A stretch of DNA of 42,715 nucleotides, taken from contig JANBQS010000060.1 of the NCBI GenBank assembly GCA_027577415.1, positions 1-42,715 on the forward strand, in the 5' to 3' direction. The DNA is from Coemansia sp. RSA 922 (Eukaryota > Kickxellomycota > Kickxellomycetes > Kickxellales > Kickxellaceae). Below are positions 31,331 through 41,028 of this stretch, piece by piece (position 1 is the first letter of the stretch; each line of letters starts with the position of its first letter). The notes below the pieces were generated by a model. That model searched no databases and was not told where the DNA came from. It worked only from the letters and a program-made list of their open reading frames with translations. Position numbers and translations under genes: made by a program.

Positions 31331-31672
31331 AGATAGTAAAAAAAGTGAGTAATGGAAAAAGAAGGTAAAAAAGAAAGATAGAGAGGAGAAAGGCATGCCA
31401 TGCTTGGACATTTATAGCGTGTCAACTGTGCATGTCGCTTGCATCCTTTCTCCCTATTGTCACCAAAGGAAAAATGTGCAAATGAGGGAAATCAAGAAAA
31501 GGTCTGCCAAAGCCAAAGCATTTATTCGCTATTGTTACGAATAAAGGTTATTGTAATTAAAATAGAGCATGTATGAAAAAGACAGAAAAAGAATACAACA
31601 TATCTCCACTCATACCCTGTATCCTGATCATGAGTATATATTTCTTTATTTAAAGCCTTAACAACAATCTTT
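31331..31672. promoter_or_regulatory. Upstream region of F-box paralogue 4
   Basis: This contains the CT-rich leader and the conserved block at 31441-31460 (GCATCCTTTCTCCCTATTGT, one change), 111 bp before the ATG. Homology to the other units fades at about 31590, which marks the right edge of the duplicated array. The rest is the 3' flank of the phosphoglycerate mutase gene. Confidence 0.45.
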
Positions 31673-33284
31673 CTACTTTAGCAACGAGTGTCCAGTCATA
31701 TTCTCAGGAACATCCAAGCCCATGTATGACAGGACAGTGGGAGCGACATCGCAGAGAGCATGTTTCTCATCCTCAGCCACAAACTCCTTATCAGAGTCCT
31801 TGGGCACCGCCATAGCGAACGGCACACGCGAGCAAGTATGCGCAGTATGTGGCGAGAGTCCATCGTCAGAGACCATTTTCTCGGCGTTACCATGGTCAGC
31901 AGTAACAAAAAGCGCATATCCATGCTGCTTACACGCCTCATAGATAACTCCAATAGCGCGGTCAGTCGCCGCAATAGCCTCTACCGCTGCATCATAAATA
32001 CCAGTGTGTCCGACCATATCAGGCGGTGCGAAATTGCACATAACGAACGGGTATTTGCCAGTCGCAATTTCCTCAGCTACTTTATCGGCGACTGCTGCCG
32101 ATGACATGGCTGGCATCAGGTCGTAGGTGGCTACGCGTGGCGACTGAATCAGGTCGCGGTCTTCGCCAGTAAATTGGGCTTCAGTGCCGCCGTTAAAGAA
32201 GAAAGTAACGTGTGCGTATTTCTCGGTCTCGGCAATATGCACCTGCGCGACATCTTTCTTGGCCAACCACTCAGCCAACACATCGGTCATCTTTTGCGGT
32301 GGGAATGCGGCAGGGAATGGGAAATCGGCCTTGTACTGAGTCATAGTGGCAATATGTAGGTTGGCAGGTACCCGAGAGTCAAAGGGCGTAGGCTTGATAC
32401 CAAACGCCTGGGTGATCTCGCGCATACGGTCCGAGCGGAAGTCAAAGAAGAACATCGAGTCATTGTCTCTCACCACACCCTCGCTGTCGACGATAATGGG
32501 CTTCAGGAACTCGTCAGTCTCGTCCTTGGCATAGCGCGCCTCGATAGCCTGTACGGGATCGGTACTCTTTTCGCCGCGTCCTTGTGTCATGGCATCGAAC
32601 GCGATCTGTACACGCTCCCAGCGCTTGTCACGGTCCATGGCGTAGTACCGTCCGACAATAGTCGCTACTTTGCCGTATTCCAGCTCAGACATCGCCTGCA
32701 GCAGCTCTGTCAGGTACGTGGTTGCTGAGCGGGGGCTGGTATCGCGTCCGTCAGCAAAAAAGTGCACATAGGTCTCGGGCACGCCCGCCTCCTTGGCAGC
32801 CTCCAGCAGTCCGACCAAGTGCTTGATGTGCGCGTGCACGCCGCCGTCAGATACCAGGCCGCACATATGCAGACGCCCTGTACCCGCCTTGGCCGCATCA
32901 AAAGCGCCCTTGATGTTTTCGGTCTGTCCGAACCGCTTCTCTTCCAGCGCAACATCGATACGAACAATATCCTATATATAAAAATATTAGCGTATATTGA
33001 CTAGAAAAAAAAATGGGAGGAGTATTTTATATTTTGGGTGTTCTTACCTGGTAGACTACACGTCCTGCGCCAATGTTCAAGTGGCCAACCTCAGAGTTGC
33101 CCATCAGACCTGCAGGCAGACCAACAGCCCGACCGTGGGCAGCTAGCGTAGTATAGGCTTGCTTTTGCTCGAGTTCGTCCATAACAGGAGTGGGTGCATC
33201 ACGGATAGCATCACCAGCGACATGTTTGTCGGCGTTGACACCCCAGCCATCAATAACAATAAGACAAGCCTTTCCAACAACCAT
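31673..33284 (-). CDS. gpmI: Cofactor-independent phosphoglycerate mutase, two exons
   Basis: Spliced model: exon 1 33284-33048 (79 codons), exon 2 32971-31673, giving 511 residues, the normal size of iPGM. The enzyme interconverts 3- and 2-phosphoglycerate in glycolysis, using two metal ions (usually Mn) and a phosphoserine intermediate. Visible motifs are LIVIDGWG with the metal ligand Asp12, [19 protein letters not shown] with the phosphorylated Ser64, [37 protein letters not shown] and [10 protein letters not shown]. The active-site set looks complete. ATG 33284 is the first codon of the family-like [13 protein letters not shown]; the in-frame upstream extension is A/T-rich and not conserved. 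Budding yeast uses the unrelated cofactor-dependent enzyme, while many other fungi use this one. Confidence 0.95.
32972..33047 (-). other. Intron of the phosphoglycerate mutase gene (76 bp)
   Basis: On the minus strand the donor is CAG|GTAAGA and the acceptor is TATATATAG|GAT, phase 0, joining GAGRVVYQ to DIVRIDVAL, which is the continuous family sequence. Inside is a CTAATATTT branch-like site near the acceptor. Confidence 0.9.
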
Positions 33285-34145
33285 TTTTGAAAGTAGGAAT
33301 ACTAAATTGAAACAAAAATTGTAAAAATAAAAGTAAAAAAGAGAACAAAAAAGGTGGTACGATAAGCTGATGGGGGTCCAGATTGTGGACAATCTTAATC
33401 GAGGAGTAGGGGGGAGTATTTTTTGTCGTAAGCAGTTCGCGGTTCACAGCTCGCGGTTCGCTCTGGAAAAAATACGATGGAAGGAGCAAAAAAATTGGCC
33501 GACCCCAAAAAAATGAACATATGATAAACAGTTCTAGAATATCATTTGACAACATATGCATAGAATGTCCCATCGTCGTGCATTTTTGATGATGTAGTCT
33601 GCTGCGCATACTCTATGGAGAAAATTGTGATGTTACACGGTAGAAGACATTGTATTTCCATCACATTTTTAGACATGATGAACATACGAGTGATTTCTTG
33701 TCTATATACAGTGTAGATCTTTTTTTTTCTTGGCAAGAAGCCGAGATATGTGTGAGGTCATCTGCTCCAATCTTTTCTTTATTTCATTCACTCTCAGCCG
33801 ACAAGGCGGTATAAAGTCAAGTGAGGGGGGAGGAGATGGAGATAAAACTCCTCCCTCTTTTTTTTTTTTTTGTGTTCCACTACAGCTCTCCTTTTCCTCC
33901 CCTCTCTTTTTTGTTTTGTTTGAAAGCTCTAACCCTTTTTCTTTTTCTCTATCTTTTTGTTTTGTAGTATATTCTTGTATTATTTTTTCTTCTGTTCTGT
34001 TCTGTTTTCTTTTTTTTGCCCACGCTCACCGAATATACTACCTCTCTCTATATTGCTCCACAGTCTTCACACGCGCACACACACCCCCTCTTTTCCACTT
34101 TTTTTCCCTTGGAACCACTGCCCCCCTTTTTTTATTTTTGTGATA
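33285..34145. promoter_or_regulatory. Divergent intergenic region with a long CT-rich tract
   Basis: 861 bp between the iPGM gene (-) and the PY-motif gene (+). The right 300 bp (about 33840-34140) is a strongly pyrimidine-biased plus-strand stretch of C/T with T-runs, ending just before ATG 34146. The left part is A/T-rich with A-runs near the iPGM start. Frames across the CT tract translate to Phe/Ser/Leu low complexity and are not taken as genes. Confidence 0.55.
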
Positions 34146-35482
34146 ATGTTTGAAGACATAACACGCGGTCTACTTCCAGGTACGAAGAGAGTGTACACAA
34201 ACTACATATAATAACCAGCAATAACTAATAGCCTTTTATAGATAACTATTATACCGAGCGACTCGTATTCAAACGTAAACCGCCTTTACTACTAGAATGG
34301 CAATACCCGAACAAGATCGAAGTAGACGGACAACGCAGTTACGCTATACTAGTCAAAAGAACCGGAGCCAGATTATCCGACGTATACACATGGATGAGCA
34401 CACACTCATACGTAATTCTAAACTACGTACGAACCAGTACCGGTGGATTGACAGGAAACATAGTAGTAGAGGCATACGAATCGCTAGAACGAAACTACGC
34501 TATGGTTACTTTTCGCGCTGCCACTGTAGAAGACGAAAGTACTAATAGGATTATGCAGTCGCACGGTTATTCAGCGAAAAGAGGACCGTGCCCACCGCCG
34601 ATAACAGGACTTTTGTGTCGGTCTGGTACCAATCTTCATAGCGTCTGGCAGTGGCTCAGTATACATAGAGGTCGGTTAGCCTATGTTGTTAGCGAACCAT
34701 TGCTAACCAGCACCGTGGCCATAGTACCAAGGAGTATATTACAAGTATCGCCGTATGCAGCGCCGCGGCGACACAACACATCAAGGGAATCGGTCGATTC
34801 CGCACTGCCAATCTACGAGCCGCCACCGCCGTCTTTGCACAACAGTTCGGTAATCAGTCCTTCGATTCGAGAAGAAGACGAATTCCAGACTATTTCCAGT
34901 CCGCCGCCCTACTGGGAAATAGCACAGCAGACAGAGTATGGCCGTGCGCAAACGACAAGAGTAGCAGCAGCAGCAGTCGCCGCAGTCTTTGGCAATTCGC
35001 CACCAACTTTGCTTTCGCGGCAGCCCAGCCAGTTGTCACCAGGCACTGCGGTGGTCAGGTCCAGTACCAATGTAGATTCAGTATCCAGTACGTTACATCG
35101 TCGGCAGTGTTCAGCTAGTTTGGCGGGTGGCGGATTAGCACGCACATTTACGCAGTCAATGCCGTCATTGCCATTGCTTTTAGGCGATGAGCAGGCTGTG
35201 GCAGCAGCAATCGAGGACAGTAGGCAGCGCGCTGTGGCTACGGCCAGTACGAGCAACAACGAGCATGCAATCCGCTATGTCCAGCAGTCAGTAGCGTCAG
35301 CAGCTATCGACGACAATACAGCTCAGAGTACGGGGCATATAGTAGGGCGGTCTTCAGGCGGACTATTGCACTCGTTCCATGGGCAAGTACGCATGGCGCG
35401 ACTCTCGGCCAAGACTAATCCAGAATATACGAGAGGCGGAAAGAAACACAGTGGATGGCTATGGCGACTACTAAACATGTAA
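34146..35482 (+). CDS. Unrecognised protein with two PY motifs, two exons
   Basis: Spliced model: exon 1 34146-34179, exon 2 34242-35482, 424 residues (MFEDITRGLLPDNYYTERLV at the start). I do not recognise the family. The first 180 or so residues look folded (alternating hydrophobic strands, for example SYAILVKRTGARLSDVYTW and GNIVVEAYESLERNYAMVTF). After about residue 185 it is disordered and rich in Ser, Pro, Ala and Gln. An LPIY motif (about 200-203) followed by PPPP, and a PPPY motif (about 232-235), are ligands for WW domains of Nedd4/Rsp5 ubiquitin ligases. An arrestin-related adaptor is one possibility, but I see no arrestin signature. No signal peptide or membrane segment is visible. 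The C-terminus is basic with an aromatic SGWLWRLLNM end. It converges on the RSC7-like gene 27 bp away. Confidence 0.75.
34180..34241 (+). other. Intron of the PY-motif gene (62 bp)
   Basis: The donor is CCAG|GTACGA, the branch-like sequence is ATAACTAAT and the acceptor is CCTTTTATAG|AT. It is phase 1, joining G to AT as GAT (Asp). The join extends the long frame 62 residues upstream of its first internal ATG (34394) without a stop, which supports it. Confidence 0.82.
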
Positions 35483-35509
35483 TAATTATTAATATTAATT
35501 GGATTTTTT
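35483..35509. terminator. 27 bp convergent intergenic spacer
   Basis: The stop codons of the PY-motif gene (+) and the RSC7-like gene (-) are separated by 27 A/T-only or nearly A/T-only bases ending in a T-run. The mature 3' ends must overlap the facing gene or use signals inside it. Confidence 0.4.
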
Positions 35510-37609
35510 TTAGCGTCTGCGAGCATTATTCTGCATCATCATAAGCTGTTGCTGCTGCTGTTGGCCCATTTTCAGCTGTTGCTGTTGGTTCGCCAGTTGA
35601 CGCATCCAGTGGTACGAGTACGAAGTCACGGCATTCTGGTAGCTCTGGCCGAACCGCGTTCGATGCACGGGGAACGATGCCTGGTACTGGCCAGGAAGCA
35701 CCGCAATTGGGTATGACTCGGCCGCCGGCTCGGGCATCTCCGCCGCCGCCGAGTCGGCAAATGCAACACTCGTGTCAACGCCGGCTCCCGTAGACGCAAC
35801 ACGCTGAGCATAGGCACAGGTGGGCTGCAGCGACGCAGGCACTTGGCGAATGCCCGTATGCGGATCAACCCAGGTGCAGCCATTGTCGTCACGCCACATG
35901 CGCACCGACGCGTTAAACTCGCGCGCGACGCGACCCGACGCAAACGCCATCGGCCCAAACGCGTCAACGTCGTCAGATTGCTGCTGCTTGAGGCGGTTGG
36001 CTAGCGACGGCGCTCGGGCCCAAGAGACTGCCAGGCTGTGGGCCAATGGGGCGCCGTCAACAAAGCCGCTGTCGTCGAAGTGCGCCCTGTGCGCAGAGGC
36101 AGCCGAGTCGAACGCCGCCTCGGCAATTTCTGCCGCACGCATGCGCTTGAAGACTGGCTTGGCTGCTGCTGCTGACGTCAGCCCAGCCCCGGCGTTAGCA
36201 GCGTCCGAAGAGTCGCCCTCTGCCTCGCCCAATGGCAGCAGCTGCGGTGCCAGCATGAGCGCGCTGGCCATAGTGCGCCCGGCATGGCGCGGCTGCTGAT
36301 TGGGCGGCATGGCCGATAGCCGCTGGTGCTGCTGATGGGCCTGCTGAGCCTCGAGCTGAACCCAGCTGCTGACGGCGGGGCTGTGCTGCAGCGGCGGCAG
36401 CGCCATGTGCGGCGGCGGCTGGTCTGACGGGCCGGCGGTGGGCGAGCGCAGGGGCGTAATGCGCCTCGCCTGGCGCGTCGACCCGGGCGCCATCCCCGCG
36501 GCATGGGCGGCCTGCACTTTGTGGTAGACGCTCATGTTGGCGACGGGCGTCCCCTCGGGGTACTTTGCCTCGTCGCGCTTCTCGGCCTCCCAGTAGTCGT
36601 CGGTGATGTAGCGCCCGTCCTTGACCAGCATCGCGCCAAACTCGCGGTACGCCGCGCGCGCGGTGATCATCGCAATGGAGCGGAACCGCGTCACTTTTGG
36701 GATCATCGCGCGCTCGGCCAGCAGGTCGCGCTCCTGCTGCGTGGTCTCGACGCGCCGCATGCGCGGGTGCTGCTTGAACAGCATGTACGAGTCACGTGCG
36801 CCCGTGAAGCGGCAGCAGTCCATCGACAGCACAAACAGCCGCTGCCCGCTGCCGCGCAGGGGCGACCGGAAGACCGGGCAGATGAACTCGCGCCCGCCCA
36901 GCAGCTCGCCGTACGCGCTTATCTTTGCCTCGCCCGCCTCGTCGGTCCTGTCGACGTCATCGTCCAGCTCGTCGTCGTCGTCGGCGGCAATGTCGCTGCC
37001 GTCGTCCAGCGCGTCGCCGGCCTCGCCCTCCCCCAGCTGCCGCTTGTGCTGCCGCTGGAGCCCGGCCGCTGACTTTGGCGGCCGCCCACGCTTGCCCGGC
37101 CACCACCCGCCCCTGCCGCTGCCGCCGCCCGCCTTGGCACTGCCGCCTCTCTGGCGCCCCTCGGCATTGGCGTCGTCTTTGGTCGGCGAGCTGCTGCGCG
37201 GGCGCTTGGCCTCGCGCGTCTCAGCCTCCTCCTCGTCGTCGTCCTCTTCCTCGTCGAACTGCGCGGGGTACACCTCGTCCCGAATAACCTCCGACGCCTT
37301 TGACAACAGCTCTTCAACAGAGTCGTTGCCCTCGCTGCCGCTGCCACTGTCATCATCGCCCATATTTGTCTCCGCCATTGCTGTCCGCCCATCGCGTGTC
37401 ATTCGACGCGAAGTACGACGCGCGTGAGCTGCCGAGCTCGCTGGCGTAGACAAGGACGACAATGGCGATGGAGATGCTGACCAGTCTGCTGCTGCAATTT
37501 CTGCCGCTTCTGCTACCTGCCGGCTGCCTCGCGTAGGCGTCGACTGTGATTCGTTATTATCGTCTTGCGCTCCGGATTTGCCCCGAACGCTGCGCCTCAT
37601 TGTTGGCAT
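35510..37609 (-). CDS. RSC7: RSC7/Swp82-family chromatin-remodelling subunit
   Basis: A 699-residue protein with the CRC_subunit (Rsc7/Swp82) domain at about residues 231-345: GREFICPVF, GQRLFVLSMDCCRFTGARDS, YMLFKQHPRMRRV, QERDLLAERAMIPKVTRFRS, IAMITARAAYREFGAMLV, GRYITDDYWEAEKRDEAKYP. The order fits yeast Rsc7, an accessory subunit of the nuclear RSC (SWI/SNF-class) remodeller; Swp82 of SWI/SNF has the same domain, so the exact complex is not settled. Upstream are acidic Glu/Asp runs (about 119-128 and 208-221) and an AT-hook-like KRGRPPK (about 173-179). The C-terminal half is disordered with Gln/Met runs near the end (QQQQQLMMMQNNARRR). ATG 37609 (MPTMRRSVRG) is preferred; upstream in-frame codons to 37765 are CT-rich leader. 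GC content is much higher than in neighbours. Confidence 0.88.
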   Translation of the reverse strand: MPTMRRSVRGKSGAQDDNNESQSTPTRGSRQVAEAAEIAAADWSASPSPLSSLSTPASSAAHARRTSRRMTRDGRTAMAETNMGDDDSGSGSEGNDSVEELLSKASEVIRDEVYPAQFDEEEDDDEEEAETREAKRPRSSSPTKDDANAEGRQRGGSAKAGGGSGRGGWWPGKRGRPPKSAAGLQRQHKRQLGEGEAGDALDDGSDIAADDDDELDDDVDRTDEAGEAKISAYGELLGGREFICPVFRSPLRGSGQRLFVLSMDCCRFTGARDSYMLFKQHPRMRRVETTQQERDLLAERAMIPKVTRFRSIAMITARAAYREFGAMLVKDGRYITDDYWEAEKRDEAKYPEGTPVANMSVYHKVQAAHAAGMAPGSTRQARRITPLRSPTAGPSDQPPPHMALPPLQHSPAVSSWVQLEAQQAHQQHQRLSAMPPNQQPRHAGRTMASALMLAPQLLPLGEAEGDSSDAANAGAGLTSAAAAKPVFKRMRAAEIAEAAFDSAASAHRAHFDDSGFVDGAPLAHSLAVSWARAPSLANRLKQQQSDDVDAFGPMAFASGRVAREFNASVRMWRDDNGCTWVDPHTGIRQVPASLQPTCAYAQRVASTGAGVDTSVAFADSAAAEMPEPAAESYPIAVLPGQYQASFPVHRTRFGQSYQNAVTSYSYHWMRQLANQQQQLKMGQQQQQQLMMMQNNARRR

Positions 37610-38000
37610 TAGTTGTGAAAAATGATTCAGATGAAAAGATTTGAAAAAAAAAGTGAAAAGAGATTCAATGAAAAGAGAGAGAGGACGATTGCTTGGTAGA
37701 ATTACGAAGAGAGACAAGAAACGTTGAAAATACTCGTGTACGCGTTTTGCCAACTTTTTTGACAACAGAGGAGCTCATCGGCTCATCAGCATAAACGAGC
37801 CGACACACCTTTTAACCATAACTATGTATTTTCCAGAGTGATTTTTCGCTATTGTGATTGGCATTACAAAATATATAAAAGAGAGGACAACTCCTAACTA
37901 CCAAGTATCATAAAATGTAAAGACAATAAATATAATAATTGACAACTATAAATGTCTATAATGTAAATAATACCATGTTGGTTATTATAATATAACCGAA
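37610..38000. promoter_or_regulatory. RSC7-like promoter and compartment border
   Basis: A 391 bp region containing the CT-rich leader and promoter of the RSC7-like gene (reading left). CpG is common up to about 37850 and then nearly vanishes to the right. The right half is A/T-rich 3' flank of the small hypothetical gene. Confidence 0.4.
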
Positions 38001-38366
38001 TTATAGTCCTAGAATCTGATTTACCTCTTCTTGAGATTTGGGCCACATTAATGTAAACTCCCCATCTTCTTTCATCTTGGCCCACTTTAATACCTCCAAG
38101 TGGTCATCATTAGCTTTAAATACTGGCTTCTTGTCATGAAGCCGAATTGCAATAACTGTAGTTGTACACGTATTTGAATTAATTCTACCTGGAGCAAACT
38201 CAATCCCATTTACTATTGTCAGTGTTGGGCAATATAAATCTTTTGTTATGCTGCTGTCAGCAATGGCATTACTAGCTGCAAATCCAGCCTCCCAACTTGC
38301 ACTTGCAATCATAAGCCCATTACTAGCAAGCTTTGGGTGTTTAGCTATAGTTTCCAAAATAGTCAT
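38001..38366 (-). CDS. Small hypothetical protein (121 residues)
   Basis: The frame encodes MTILETIAKHPKLASNGLMI onwards, with a well-spread amino-acid composition and a charged C-terminus (HLEVLKWAKMKEDGEFTLMW, then SQEEVNQILGL). That makes it look like a real compact protein rather than a chance frame. There is no signal peptide, membrane segment or motif I recognise. An upstream exon cannot be excluded. It lies in CpG-depleted DNA and is divergent to the F-box/LRR-like gene at 39373, with which it shares a 1.0 kb intergenic region. Confidence 0.55.
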   Translation of the reverse strand: MTILETIAKHPKLASNGLMIASASWEAGFAASNAIADSSITKDLYCPTLTIVNGIEFAPGRINSNTCTTTVIAIRLHDKKPVFKANDDHLEVLKWAKMKEDGEFTLMWPKSQEEVNQILGL

Positions 38367-39372
38367 ATTGCTCTGTTGTATACTGGTAGTATGATAGTAG
38401 TTGCTGTAAACAGAAATATATATATATATGCAATGTTTATGAAGAACTGAGAAAAAGGGAGGAGGAATGTAAATTGGGTCTAGCTTTTATACCTCTTACT
38501 TACCATTATTCCCAACACCATTTTTGGGCTCAATTCTGAACAAGAATGCAAAAAAAAAAATGGGAATGATGTAGCTAGAATCCAGTCAATGCTCTTTCTT
38601 TGCCACCACGTCATTTGTCAGCTGGTTCTCTTTAGCCCAAAGAATATGATGACATGAGGCCTAAATTGCACCAACATATTTAGCACAAAAAAGTGGGAAT
38701 GACGTAGAGACAACCAATCAGAATAGCTAAATCATCTTCCTTTTTGCCTCCACCCTCAATCAACAGCAATATATATTTTTCAGGTGATCTCCTTTTGACA
38801 AAGAACACTGAGACTTGAAGAACTCGCTGCCTCTGAAATTATTATTTTTGCAAAATAATTGGGGATGGAAAGGCAACATTCTTTATGACATTATCCTATT
38901 TATTTCTACAATTAGCCAGCAGTAAAGCAGCAGGCTTTTTGTCCTATTCAAAGAGCAGATATTACCTTCTATGTTATTCACCCATGAACTAAAAGTATAG
39001 CCTTAATAACTAGATCTGTGAAGAGAGCAAAAATGTCTTGTACTGGATCATCAAGTAGGGTTGGTTTGGCAATAGGCTACTTGGGATAATTTGCTAAGAG
39101 GGATGGGCTCTCTATGAAGAGGCAAACGTGCCCATTTGCCATTGGCAGCAATGATTTCCTTTTTCACTTTATAAATGCCAAAAGGCATGCTTTGGCAAAA
39201 GAAAAAAGTGAGGGTTGGCAAAGAATAAAAAGGCATCTTGGTTTATGGAATGCTCAAAGTGCCTTTTTTGAAATTCCCCAAGTGCCAAAATGCTTTTCTT
39301 CTCCTCATTCACTTTTCCAACCTCATCAGCTTTCAATATTTTCTCTTACAACATTGTTTCTATTTACTCAAC
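38367..39372. promoter_or_regulatory. Divergent intergenic region with an imperfect direct repeat
   Basis: 1,006 bp of CpG-poor DNA. A 14 bp motif TGGGAATGAYGTAG occurs at 38561-38574 (with T) and 38694-38707 (with C), each preceded by an A-run and followed by related sequence (CCARTCA, later a CTTT..TGCC.CCAC segment). The second copy contains TGACGT, and an ACGTCA lies at about 38608-38613; these match ATF/CREB-type sites in general. A short leader tract precedes ATG 39373. Confidence 0.45.
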
Positions 39373-41028
39373 ATGTCCAAGAACTTTTCACCTGCACAGA
39401 TGCCTCCTACCCATGTTATTAGGCAAGTAATCAAGGCCATGGTAGATGTGTCCACTATGAACCATATCACCCTTGGCATCAGGAAAGATTTTATGCATGA
39501 GCTATTCTTTGTCAGCCATACCTGGAGACAAGCAGCCCTTGAGTTCATGTGGAGAGAGGTAAGTCTTACTATTGATGAGGAAAAAAGCACAATTTATGTC
39601 AATAACCCAGTGCCAGCAAGAAAGTTCAAGCTGCCAGAAAATGCCAGTGACATGACTAGGGAGATTCGAATCACCCTTTCCATGTGCAGCATTTTTAATG
39701 GCAATGCTCACAGACTGCTGTCAGATTTCATGGGAAACACTACCAGTTTGCCACTAGTGAGAAAGTTAGTCATTATGATAATGGACTATCCCATTGAAGC
39801 AGTTTATACAAGAGGCCAGGCAAAAGAAGAGGTCCTCAAATTTGCTCAATTACTGCAAGAAAGGCTTCCAGTGTCAACATTGTCAACTGAAGTAAGGTAC
39901 ATTGGTATGGATAGGATATTTAGTGAATTATTGGAAGATGCCTATACTCTACTAGCAAACACATTGTGTTGCAATACACAGCTTGACAAGCTTGATTTGG
40001 ATAGGGCTGACTTTCTGAGGGCAAGGACAATTGATGACCTTCCTCAGGTTTCTTCACTAGTGTTGCACTGTATTACTGCAAATGAGTTGTGTGCTAGTCT
40101 ACTACATAAATGTGCTGACACCCTCATTGATTTAAACATCACTATGCACACTGCCAGCCCACTTCTTTATGACACCAATTGGAAAATTGTCTTGTATCCC
40201 AATTTGCAATATTTGCATGTAAAAAACTCAGACTATATGCTGCCATTGAGAATGTCATTCCCAGGCTGTGTGCCATTTCCAAAGCTAATGCATGTCAGCC
40301 TTCAGTCAGAGTTTCTATTTGCTGATGATGTGCTATTTCGTGGAAATAGTAACACTCTAGAACACATAGATATCAGGATAAACTATGAAGATGTAATAAT
40401 GCTTAACAATAGTTTGGAATTTGGGAAACATGGCAAACACTTGAAAAAACTAGTATTGCATGAGGATAATGATGCAGGAATTAATCCCATCACTGATGTT
40501 CCAGAAGATACCATGGCTACATTCTTGGCCAAAATAGCTGGATCAGCCAAGTATATAGGAATCAAGTCAGAGGTAGCTGAAACATGGTTGCCAACAGCAA
40601 TAGCCAATAGCCACATATATTGCCACCTTCAAATTTTGGACTTGGATTACACACTCCAATCTGTATTTGAGGTAATGCAATTGTTGAAAATGTTTCCCTC
40701 TCTACATAAACTCTGCTGTGCTATGGGTGGATTGGGCCCAGAGCTGAAAAGCATTTCTCATAAGGAGCTGCCAGACTACATAGCATCAACATATGGTAAC
40801 AGTGGAAAGTATTTGACAAAGCTACATGTTACTACCAATTATTATGAGCCAATTAGTAAGTTTGCAGCCAGATATATTATGTTTATTGCACTTGCTTGTC
40901 CCAATGTGTATCTAGTTGGATTGCCAGAAGCTAGCAAGAGCTTCTGTAATAGTAGAATATCAAGAGAACTTCACAAGGGGCCATTCCGCAAGTATGCACA
41001 CCAGCTCAAGAATCTATATTTCAAGTGA
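39373..41028 (+). CDS. F-box/LRR-like protein, divergent from the array
   Basis: A 551-residue protein. The N-terminal part (VIRQVIKAMVDVSTM, then KDFMHELFFVSHTWRQAALE and FMWREVSL) matches the layout of F-box-like domains: a helix, then L..V...WR..A...W..V. Leucine-rich segments follow, such as DKLDLDRADFLRARTIDDLP, NLQYLHVKNSDYMLPLRM, NTLEHIDIRINYEDVIMLN, LKKLVLHEDNDAG and LQILDLDYTLQSVFEVMQLL. It is not a close copy of the four paralogues at 22-31 kb, only of the same general class. A role as an SCF receptor is inference. ATG 39373 (MSKNFSPAQMPPTH) is chosen; upstream codons to 39238 are hydrophobic leader. Only three CpG dinucleotides occur in 1,656 bp, yet the frame is intact. Confidence 0.72.
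   Translation: MSKNFSPAQMPPTHVIRQVIKAMVDVSTMNHITLGIRKDFMHELFFVSHTWRQAALEFMWREVSLTIDEEKSTIYVNNPVPARKFKLPENASDMTREIRITLSMCSIFNGNAHRLLSDFMGNTTSLPLVRKLVIMIMDYPIEAVYTRGQAKEEVLKFAQLLQERLPVSTLSTEVRYIGMDRIFSELLEDAYTLLANTLCCNTQLDKLDLDRADFLRARTIDDLPQVSSLVLHCITANELCASLLHKCADTLIDLNITMHTASPLLYDTNWKIVLYPNLQYLHVKNSDYMLPLRMSFPGCVPFPKLMHVSLQSEFLFADDVLFRGNSNTLEHIDIRINYEDVIMLNNSLEFGKHGKHLKKLVLHEDNDAGINPITDVPEDTMATFLAKIAGSAKYIGIKSEVAETWLPTAIANSHIYCHLQILDLDYTLQSVFEVMQLLKMFPSLHKLCCAMGGLGPELKSISHKELPDYIASTYGNSGKYLTKLHVTTNYYEPISKFAARYIMFIALACPNVYLVGLPEASKSFCNSRISRELHKGPFRKYAHQLKNLYFK

Noticed and set aside
33730..34143. 137-codon frame rich in Phe, Ser and Leu
   Set aside because: It is a translation of the CT-rich promoter tract; no conserved features.
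36621..37427. 268-codon plus-strand frame opposite the RSC7-like gene
   Set aside because: It is a Ser/Pro/Arg-rich shadow caused by the high GC of the acidic and basic runs on the real strand.
39238..39372. 45-codon upstream extension of the divergent F-box-like gene
   Set aside because: It is hydrophobic leader sequence in line with other T/C-rich leaders. ATG 39373 gives a typical start, though transcription data could change this.
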